Part shown: positions 1 through 10,800 of the stretch, piece by piece | Position numbering within the stretch: position 1 is the first letter of the stretch | How the letters are laid out: each line of letters begins with the position of its first letter | Origin: a virus | Strand: one strand, 5' to 3' | DNA: 31,611 nt | IMG/VR virus record: IMGVR_UViG_3300004369_000081 | Location: 1-31,611 of that record | Notes under the pieces: generated by a model | The model's input: the letters and a program-made list of their open reading frames with translations, nothing else | What the model was told of the DNA's origin: nothing | The model's database searches: none | Program-made: the position numbers and the translations under genes

Positions 1-1
1 T

Positions 2-1879
2 GATATATTAGCGTATAATACGTTATATACAACCTACAACATCAATATGGCTTCTAACGAGTTAAATCTCGATACTGCCGTTCTCAGAGATAATATTGTT
101 TCTCACGCAAAAAAACTGGGATATATTCCTGGATCTTATACTTCTTCTAAAGCCGCAATTGACATTACGGTATCAAATTTATCAGCTTTAAATATTGATA
201 GAATTTCTTTAAAATCTGGTCCTATACTATCGACAACATACCAGAAAAAAAATTATACTTTTGTCTCTAAAGAGCCAGTAAATCTTACAGTTGCTTCTGG
301 ACTTAATGAAATAACATTCCGAGACATTGAAGTTGTAGAAGGAACAATATTTACAATTTCTTATACTGTTGATACTTCTAATGAAAATCAGAGATTTATT
401 ATCCCCAACAATTATATTGATGCAGACAGTGTAAAAGTTTCTGTAAAAGCTGATGCATCTGCAACTACCTCCGTTTCTTACCAGAGAAAAAATACAATTG
501 TTGGCATTTCCCAATCCGATACAGTATTTTTTGTAGAAGAAATTCAAGATCAAAAATATGAAGTTATTTTTGGTGACGATGTTATTGGTAGAAAGTTACA
601 AAATGGGGAAATCGTAACCATTGAGTATATAATAACAGCAGGTGGAAATCTTAATAATGTAAAAGAGTCTGCGTTAAAATTTATTGGCACAGTTGAATAT
701 ATTGATAATAATAATGTAGTTGGTAAAATTAGTCTAAGTGATATTAATTTCAGTTTAAACACCGAATTTACTGATGGTGGTTCTGAGTTTGAAAGTATTT
801 CTTCAATCAAATATAGAGCACCAAGATATTACGCCGCACAAGGAAGAGCAGTAACTATTAGTGATTATGAATCACTAATTATGCAATTATATGGTAATGC
901 TGATTTGGTTAAGGTTGTTGGCGGAGAAACTTTAACTCCTCCTCAGTACGGTAAAGTTTTTATTACAATCAAACCAAAAGTCGGTGAAGTTGTAAGCGCA
1001 TCTGAAAAAGCAAGAATTATTACAGAATTGAAAAGTTATATTGTAGGATCTATTACACCAGTAATTAGAGATCCTAGAAAATATAAAATTCTATTGAGTC
1101 CATATTTGGTATATGATAAAAATAAAACCAGAAAAACAGTAGTTGGCTTACAAAAATTAGTAAGAGACTTAATTGTAAACTTTGAAAATTCTGATAAATT
1201 TAAGAATTTTGGCGGAGTATATTCCCAGTCTAGTCTAGTATCGGATATTCAAAATATTGATGAATCAATTACATTTGCAAATATAAAGGTAAAACTTTGT
1301 GTAGAAATTCCACTGGAAATTAATAACAAAATAGAGACCTTATATAAAGGATCCTTTTTCACCAAAATTAATCCAAAGGTTAACGGAAGATATTCGGCAG
1401 TTTCTGATTATTTTTGTGTTCCTGGTTATTCAAAACCTCTATTCCTTGGGGTCCTTTCTTTTGGTAATAGTAATTGTACTATTGATGAAAATATCTACTT
1501 GATTGATGAATCTGGTAACATAATCAGATCTGTTGGTACAATTGATTTTGATACTGGAAATTTCTCATTTTCTGTATCATCCTGCCAAGATACTCCAATA
1601 AATATTTGTGCTATACCTGAAACACCAAATCTAGATGTAGATGAGGAAACTTATCCAGACATCGTGATTGATCAAGTTAGTATTATTGACTTTGGCGATG
1701 AGGATCCAGAAGATCTTGGTCCATTTACAGAAGTTCCTCTTTCTGACCCAACAGGGGTTGATGGAGATCCTGAAGTTCCAGCTGACGGAGATGTTACAGA
1801 TACAATTACTGATGATCCAAACAATATTATTACGATTAACGATTTCACTCCAGAAACAGATCCCAATAAGTGCTCATGA
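2..1879 (+). CDS. 6: Baseplate wedge protein gp6 (5' end outside window)
   Basis: This is the C-terminal part of the T4 gp6-type baseplate wedge protein, which forms the ring around the baseplate hub. The frame is open to the left edge; translation from base 2 reads DILAYNTLYTTYNINM and then ASNELNLDTAVLRDNIVSH, a continuous gp6-like stretch. The first ATG at 47 is therefore internal and the true start lies upstream. About 625 residues are visible. A conserved block around 814-960 (YRAPRYYAAQGRAVTISDYE, then PPQYGKVFITIKPK) fits the baseplate J/gp6 family. The last roughly 85 residues are very rich in Asp and Glu with a single Lys, a tail I do not know from T4 gp6. The stop overlaps the next start (ATGA at 1876-1879), implying translational coupling. 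Identification is confident; the role of the acidic tail is unknown. Confidence 0.9.
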   Translation, partial: DILAYNTLYTTYNINMASNELNLDTAVLRDNIVSHAKKLGYIPGSYTSSKAAIDITVSNLSALNIDRISLKSGPILSTTYQKKNYTFVSKEPVNLTVASGLNEITFRDIEVVEGTIFTISYTVDTSNENQRFIIPNNYIDADSVKVSVKADASATTSVSYQRKNTIVGISQSDTVFFVEEIQDQKYEVIFGDDVIGRKLQNGEIVTIEYIITAGGNLNNVKESALKFIGTVEYIDNNNVVGKISLSDINFSLNTEFTDGGSEFESISSIKYRAPRYYAAQGRAVTISDYESLIMQLYGNADLVKVVGGETLTPPQYGKVFITIKPKVGEVVSASEKARIITELKSYIVGSITPVIRDPRKYKILLSPYLVYDKNKTRKTVVGLQKLVRDLIVNFENSDKFKNFGGVYSQSSLVSDIQNIDESITFANIKVKLCVEIPLEINNKIETLYKGSFFTKINPKVNGRYSAVSDYFCVPGYSKPLFLGVLSFGNSNCTIDENIYLIDESGNIIRSVGTIDFDTGNFSFSVSSCQDTPINICAIPETPNLDVDEETYPDIVIDQVSIIDFGDEDPEDLGPFTEVPLSDPTGVDGDPEVPADGDVTDTITDDPNNIITINDFTPETDPNKCS

Positions 1880-4800
1880 AATTCTTAGTAGACAAAACTG
1901 TAGATCTATCTAATCTTATCGAGAACCAATTTCCTCAATTTGTGAGGGAAGATAGTTCTACTTTTATTGAGTTCATTAAGTCTTATTACCAATCTCAGGA
2001 ATTAAAAAATCAACCTCTTGATATTGCTGAGAATTTAATTGAGTATTATAACGTATCTCATTTTCGAAAATCTGAGTTAATTGAAAACACAACTCTGTCG
2101 GTTAATATTACAGAGACAGATACTACTATTACTGTAGCTGATACAACTGGATTCCCCGAGAAAGGTTATATTCAAATTGATTCCGAAATAATTTACTATG
2201 CTAGTAAAACTAGCACTACATTTGTTAATTGTGTTAGGGGAACTTCTGCCCTTGTATTGGAAAGTATTCCATTTTCTGAAGTACTCTTAAAATCTTCTGT
2301 ATCAGATGTTCATGAAAGTGGTGTCAGTGTAGTCAATATTGCATATGCTTATACCAGTGAGTTTTTAAGAAGAATTAAAACTGAAATTGCTGTAGGTATA
2401 CCAGAAACTTTAGTTGAAGAATTAGAAATCTCTACATTTCTAACCAATGTTAGAACTTTCTATTCTTCCAAGGGTAGTTTAAATTCCCATAGAATTCTTT
2501 TTAGAATTTTATTTAATGACAAAAAAATTCGATTTAAAATTGAGAATAGGGGATCTGGTGCTACTTTAAAAGTAATCAATTTTGACGGAGCTATCGGAAA
2601 CGCTCAAGTTTTATCGGGCGGAAGTGGATATGATGATAGAACAAATCAAAATGGTGACTTATTAAATCCTCCTATTGTAGAAATATTTGGTAGTGGGAAT
2701 GGAATTAATATCGCAAACAAAACAGCGGTAATCAAAGTAACAAAAATTATTAATGGTCGGATTCCAATAGGTTCTACCATTGATTCTTCTTATAATGGTA
2801 TCACTATTACTGATGCTGGACTAAATTATGTTGGTCCAATTACAGCTTTTGTTAGGGAAAAAGATTTTGGTGAAGAAGAGTTAGTTACTACAGTTTCTGG
2901 TAATGGTAGTGGTATTGTAGAGAGCTGGGATTTTAATACAAACGAGTTAACATTAACTAACATCATTGGGTTTTTTAACAACAATGATGAATTGGTATCT
3001 TCTTCTGGAGAGCAAGCGAGAGGATATGTAGATTACTTCGAATTCGTATCTCAAGACCCAGATATAGAATTTCCAAAGGATTATCTTCTCAAGCCATCTT
3101 CTTCTAATTTTGTAGGTAAAAAAATTGCCAGACTAGAAGTAATTTCTGGTTCTCTGGATGAGATCGAAAATGATAAAATCACACCACCAAGTTATCTTAC
3201 TTTAATCCAAAAACAAGATACAATTTTTGGTCTTAAAAATGTATCGATTGAAAGTGGTTCAATTTCAAAAATTGATAACATTGGATATGCTGGTTATGAA
3301 ATTGACATCGATATTAATGACGATTTCAATAACTTATATTTACCAGCATCGACTCAATTAACACATGAATATACTGTTGGTGACACAAAAGTAACGGTCA
3401 ATGATGCTACTGGATTCCCAGTTACCAATGGAATAATTTATATCGATGGATTTTTAGTAGAATATAAAGAAAGAACAGCAAATCAGTTTTTAGATTGTAT
3501 TACGACACAAACGAGCGGTTCTAAGATTGTAAATACAGAAGTAGTGTCTTATGGAAGATATAAGACAAGAAGGCAATATTCTTTATCTGAATATGTAAAA
3601 TCTGGACAACAAAGATATTATGGAGATAACTTATATGAGTCTAAGACAACTGGTAAAACTTCCAGTGTAGATTATCCAACACATAAAATCGGAACCAGAA
3701 AAGTAGGTAGTATTGAATGGAATTATATCGGTGATAGTAAAGTAGATTATTTCCTAACAGCTTTTGTTGGTACTCCAAATGTTACAGCGACTGGTGAGGA
3801 AGGGGATTTATATATTTTTGTTGATAGTGCAAGAAAACTTTCTGTTGGTCAAAGTATTATTGGATCTGGAATTGCTACTGATGCAAAGATTTCATCTATA
3901 AATGGTAAAAAAGTTACACTATCTCTTCCTAATGTCTCCAAAGTTTCTGGTGGATGTATTGCCTCAATTGCTACTGTCAGAGTAGTAGGACTTGTAGAAA
4001 ACATTAATATTGAAAAATCTGGTTCTCTATTCACGGAACAGATCTATGAGTTAGATGATAAAAACTACAAAGATTTTGAAGGAATTGAATATTCCTCTTG
4101 GAATATCAACAGTAATCATATTCTTGATGCCGATGGTGATTATATTGGTGTAACTTCTGTGTATGACAATACAGAAAATAATAATCAGGGAAATGTTTAT
4201 GTATCTTCTTCTGGAATTCCTCCTTATACATCAGCAAAGAATAGAACTTTAAATAATGTTTTTGATGGATATACAAATGCATTTTTAACCAACATAACAG
4301 CACCAATTGACATTGATAGTCTGTTTATCTTTAGAAACGCAGTCATTCAAGATTCTCTGTCAGACTTTAGCATCATAAATGATGTTCTAAACTTTACTAC
4401 AGTTCCTTTACCACAAGAAGAACTTTACATCAGGTACTTTAGTACTCCAGGTCAAGTTGACAGAATTTCTGTATCACAAGGATCTACTACATCTGAAGTT
4501 GTTTTATCTACTACGAATAGTCTAAGTAGAGATGAAATTTTTGTATTTCTCAACGGAGTGCTTCAGGTAGGAAATTCCTTTACTTGGAATGATACTACAA
4601 AAGTAGCAACTTTTGGTTCGCAGATAGTAGATGTAACTACAGATGATATTATCGTATTTTCTATTAATGGTGCTAATGTTTTAGATTCAATCACAACATC
4701 ATCTTCCTTAACTTATACACTGCAAGATGGTGGATCTAATTTTACATCAGCAACTACTGACAGTGTAATTGTTGCGATTAATGGTGTTGTACAAAGACCA

Positions 4801-7800
4801 AACTCTTCATATACTATATCTGGTTCTACCCTTACATTAACAGAAGTTAATTCTGGTGTTGAGTTAACTGTAATAGAAGTTGGGTCTGGTGTTGTTCTAA
4901 CAACCTTATCAACATTAAACGGAATCAATCTAGACAGAAATAACTATAAACTGCAGAAATTATTTAAGAGGATTCCATATCCATCCAGTATTATTAACGA
5001 TAATATAATTAGAAAATCTAAATCTCTAACCCCAGTAGAGACAAAGAAAGCCCTTGGTATTACAATTGATGGTATTCAGTATCAATCTCTAAAAGGTAAC
5101 TCTACTGAATATGGTGCAGTAGAATCTTTAACTATAGGAAATGGTGGAAATTACTTTATTCCATACACAAATTCTGGATCTTTTGATAAATCGAACTATC
5201 CTCAAGTAATCCTGAAGAAAAATGGTGGCGAACAGTCGGATATAGTTATCACAGAAAATATTATTGAAATTGCTGGATCTATAACTAAAATTAATTTTAA
5301 TCTATTTGAACAATCAATTATTTCGAATCTTACTGGATTTACATCAAAACCAAAGATTGAAGTTATAAACAACAACCCATCGAATTCTATAACATCTGCA
5401 GAATTTAGATCTGCTGTATTAGATGTTGGATTTAAAAATGGTAATATTGATAATATTTTAGTATTAGATCCTGGATTTGGATATGTTGAGTCTCCAACAA
5501 TAAGAATATCTGGCGGCGGTAAGTTCACCACATATGATTTACCATTTGTAAATTCTGGTAATGGAGAAATCTTGGTTCAAATGTCTGGACCTATTATTTC
5601 ATCTAAGAGTTCTAGTAATACAATCATATTAACTAATGAACTTGGATCTCAGTTTACTTCAAACCCACTTGTAAGTATCGATGATGGTTCTGAGGCTGTT
5701 ATTACAGTTACTGTTTCTAATGGAAAAATAGTTGCCACTCAAATCTTAAATCCTGGCAAAAATTACCACATTGAACCAGAACTGCAAATCACATCTACCA
5801 ATTTACTTGGCAGCGGTGCTGTCTTGCGTCCAGTTTTAAGTAATGGTCAAATTATTGATGTTATCATCATTAACCCTGGCACTGGTTATATTATACCCCC
5901 GACTATAATTGCAAAAAATATTTCCGTAAATTCTGTTGTTTCTTCGCAACTTAAAAAGTGGACTTTCAATATTGCTAATAGATTTATAACTGGTGTTGAT
6001 ATTTTTGGTGGTTATGTTTTCGACGAACAATTCGGTGACAATTATACTGTAGAATCTTTTACGCCAGATTCTTTGGTTATTAAAGAGACCTTCACTGTCA
6101 ATGATATTGTTGTTGGTATGGAAGTTACTCACCCAAGAATTCCAGTTGGTACTTTTGTTTCTCGGGTCGATGTTGCGACCAGAACAGTCAATCTGTCTAA
6201 ATCTGGATTGAATGTAAATACCGATTTTCTTTTGATTGGTGATAAAGTAAGCATTTTACAAGGTGATAATAGAATCAGAGGTTCTTTAAAAGTTGCAGAA
6301 GTTCTACCAACAACTTTCCCAGAATCTAGATTAAAGTATCAATATTTACAATTAACAAATACCAAGAATTTTGAAAATCACTACGGTATTGTTAGCACAG
6401 AACATTCGAAAATCGTTGGGTGGTCTTATGATGGACATCCAATCTATTGTAAATATGGATATACAAACGCTCTAGACAAAACCTCTGGTATTTCCGAACA
6501 AACATCATCATATAGATTAAAAGGTCTCAGAACAAATGGACCTTCTTTGGTCGATTATCCCATGGGTTCATTTATAGAAGATTATGAGTATATTGAAGGA
6601 CTTGGCACATTAGATCAATATAACGGTAGATTTTCTGTAACCCCAGAATTTCCTAACGGCGCTTATTGTTACTTTATGGTAAGTGAGTATCCTTTTGTGA
6701 TTGGTCCTACTTATTTCTCCGATCCTGATTGCTATAATCTTGGACAGAACAGAACAAATGATAAAATTCCAAGTATACTAACATTAGTTAATGATCCAAA
6801 TAATGATCAATTCCCAGAACAAATAAAGAACGTCAATAAGACATTATTGAAAACCAGTGTCCTGAGAGGTGGTAGTGTAGATTCTATCTATGTTGAAAAT
6901 AAAGGTTCTAATTATAAAACTGGCGACTATTTGGTCTTTGATAATTCCGAGACTTCTGGTTCTGGTGTAGTTGCTTATGTTAGCTCTGTCGAGTCTCCAC
7001 CAGTCATTTCTTCTACAGTTGATAATGACAAAAAAGAAATAACATTTAATTTCTCTGGACCTCATAATGTATCCGAAAATGATGTTATTTACATTGATAT
7101 TAAAAAAGCAAGCTCTAATACTATTATCAATCTTGATCTTCTAACTACGCCCATTTCTACATTAAATAATAAACCAATTTATAGTCTGGTATTAGATAAG
7201 AGTAAATTATATAGATTAGAATTTGGTAGTGCTAGAAAATATAATTTGTCATTTGACAGTCTAAACTTTAATCCATATCACCAAGAGAATATTGTTCTTG
7301 GCAGTGATCACTTCATCATCGATCCAGAAAAAATACCAAGTAAATTATTTGTCCACACAAATACTCTTATTATTGAGTTGAGTGTGGTTACTTCACCTTT
7401 AGTTTCTAGATATGTAGTAAAATCTTCAACTACTAATAGTTTTGTACTTCCTTTAAATGAGAAGATAACTTCTGTTCCTATTAATAGTTTAGATTTTGGT
7501 ATTCGTTCTAGAGGTGCTACAGGACCAATCAAGACCATTAACATAGTTAATGGTGGTTCTGGGTATAAAAAGTTGCCAGCAGTTGTTGGAGTTGATTCTG
7601 AAACTGGTTCTGGTGCTATTTTATCCGCTTCTTCGGAGACAATTGGTTCTATAAAGAGAATTTCTTACGTTTCTTATGGTGATCAATTCTATGGATCTAG
7701 AAATGCCAAAAATTATGTTAAACTTCCAATAACGGTCAAGGTAAAATCCAATTTTACCATAAAAAATATTAAAGTTAAAGACGCTGGTCAAAATTACTTC

Positions 7801-10800
7801 TTAAATCCATATTATAGAATTAATGGACAATCAAATTTAGCTGATTTATCATTTAGATATAGTATTGGTGAAGTGGTAGAGGTTAACGTTAATGATGGTG
7901 GTAGTGGATTTTCTTCTACGCCAACACTAGAATTGTTTAGTCAAAATGGTGGATCTGGCGCTACATTTGACATAGAAATTGAAAGAAGATCTTTAATTGT
8001 TGGTGACACTGTAAGCTCTGGATCTTCCACAGCAAAAATTCTTAATATAGATATAGCATCATCAACTATCGAACTACTTGTTACCAGTGGTGCATTTAAA
8101 GTTAATGACGTTCTATTGAGTTCTGACAACCGTCAGTACGGCACGATTGTGGAAGTTAATACTGCACGTGCTTATGCGAAATCTTCTCCCTATGGAAATA
8201 TTAGTGAAAAATTTATCGGTACAGTTGGTTTTATAAGTGATGACTATCAGAAAATAGAGGATAATCTTTATTATCAAGATTGGTCCTATTCTATTGTAAA
8301 CCAAAGAAATACTAAAGAATGGGGAAAGGAAGTATTAGAAAATACACATCCATCTGGATTTAGATTATTTGGTAAACAAAGACTCCACAGTAGAAAATCT
8401 CTTCTTGGAAGATCTCAGAACATTGTTAGAAGTGCTGTAACTTTCAAGGCTTCTATTTCTAGTTTACTTAACGCATCGGTTAAAACACCTCCATGTAAAA
8501 AACAAATAATTTGGATTGATACATCTCCAAATCCTTATGTTTTATATGATATCATTTATGGTAATCAAAGCGAGGCGTTAGGTCTTGTCATTGAAGTTGG
8601 TGAAAATTACATTATTGTTGATCTTTATGATAAAGAGGTTGAAATTAATGAATTTATTATTAATGTACTAAGAGTTCTACCAATATCTACTACAAGTTCT
8701 ACAGATAAACTTCTTTTGAATGTAAATGGTATCTTACAAGAACCATTTACTAGTTATACAGTAAGCGGTTCAAATATTGAACCATCTTTCCCACCATTCC
8801 CATTAGATGAAATAACCTCTTATAGTTTAACAACTCCATTTACTGATATTACTTCATCTGGTGTTAATTCTGGAAATAGGATTAACTTAACTGTTGACGG
8901 AAATCCTTATAGTGTTTCTGATAGAAATAAATTATTGGTTTCTCTGAATGGAGTCATTCAAAGAAATACAAATCTCACTATTGTTGGTACGAATAATAAT
9001 ATTATTGAATTTGGTACTAGTATTCAAGATACACCAAATTTTGTTTTATATCATCCACAGTTAACTCCTCTATCTTTTACTGGTTCTGCTGGTACTACAT
9101 TTGATCTTGGATTCACACCAGCTGATGATTGCCAATTGTTAATCTTTTTTGTTGGTGTAAATCAGTCTCATTTATTAACAGATTATAGTATTAGTGGTAG
9201 TACAATAACATTCCCCAGCAGTGTTGATCAATCTGAAATTTTTGGGTGGTACATTGACGAGACAGTTGTTTGTGAAAAAATTTCTGTCAGCGGAGTATAT
9301 GACCAACAGGTAAAGGGTAAGAAATTAATTTGTAATGCCGAGAAAAATGTAACTCTCAAGATTTTCTCCGATAATGTCAAAAAACCAAATGGATTCTTTG
9401 AATTAGAAAAAGAAAATCTTGATGGAACTTTATATGTTGACGGAAATAAAGCATATGGTTTTGGATCTAGATTTAAATATTCCAACCCAGAATATTCGAC
9501 AAGTTATGTTGAGGTAATCAATGATATTTCTGGTCAATTCAATGGCTCTACAACCACCTTTGACCTAACTATTAATGCCGTAGATCCATATATCCCAAAT
9601 GATGGCGAAGACTCCTTAATGGTAACACTAGATGGAGTCATCATACAGAAATCTCAATATAGTATTACTGGGTCTCAAATTAATTTTGTAACTGCGCCTG
9701 CTAACGGGGTTGAGTGTTCTATCAGAGATTTTGTTGGTGCATATCAAGCAAACTACAGTACTCGATTGGGAGCAGAGTTAGATCAATTTAATATTTTCAA
9801 TGGTTCTAGAACCAGATTCAATTTATCTGATAATGGAGTTCCAGAAACTATTAATAATAATACAGATGTATTTACTGTTAAAAACAATGTTCTTTTGAGA
9901 CCAGATGTACATCTAAATGCAATCGATTCTAGAACAAATGTACAGCTACAAATTGTATCACAAAATAAAATTGATTATACAGTTCCACCAATAACTACAG
10001 ATGTTTATAAACTAATGTCTTTTAACAGACAGTTAGTTCCTGAAAACCACAGAAACTGGGTTCTAGACAGAAATGAACACTTTGATGGCGTTAGAACTAC
10101 GTTTACTTTACTCCATAGTTTTGACGCAGATTGTGATGATCTGGTCGGTGAAGATCCAAGAGTTGAGAGTTTGATTGTTATCAGAAATGGTGTTTATCAA
10201 TATCCAACAACAGACTACACTCTAATTGATCCAGTAGATCCTAATGATATCAACAGTGGAAGTGGATCTTATAGAATTCAATTCGTCGATCCACCAAGAT
10301 CAACTGAAGATGTATTCATTCTATTCACTGAGGACACTGCTAATTTCCAAGACAGAACAGATGAACTAACTCAAACCAGCTCTACGGTTTTATCTTATAC
10401 TACTGCAATTGCTAATCCATCGACAATGGTTCCATTTGTCTATGTTGATGGTGTATATCAAGATCAAAACTCTTATGTTTGGGACGGTGCCGCAAACACA
10501 TTAACTTTTGTTGGCACTAATTTACCTACACTCGCAACTGATCAGGTTGAGTTTCATGCAAAACTTGGTACTCTCAGACCACAAAATGTTTACACTGACA
10601 TTCTAAATGCCTGGTTGGTTGTACTACAAAGAAATAATCACAATGAAGTTCTTGTACCAACTGTAAATAATACATTTACAGTAACTCAAAGATCTGGTTC
10701 CACAACTATTTCTGGTACTGATGTAGTCAATATTGTCCAACGCAGTGGCACACTGACGATTGGATCTAATCACTACAGAATCACCAATCTAGATCTAAAT

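Noticed and set aside
47-49. ATG 47 as the gp6 start
   Set aside because: The frame is open upstream to the edge and reads as gp6 family sequence, so this Met is internal.
1870-1875. GTG 1870 as the start of the giant protein
   Set aside because: ATG 1876 forms a typical ATGA overlap with the gp6 stop, and the two extra residues add nothing recognisable.
1668-1913. 81-aa plus-strand frame overlapping the gp6 end
   Set aside because: It overlaps gp6 and the giant in another frame, and its composition mirrors the acidic tail codons.
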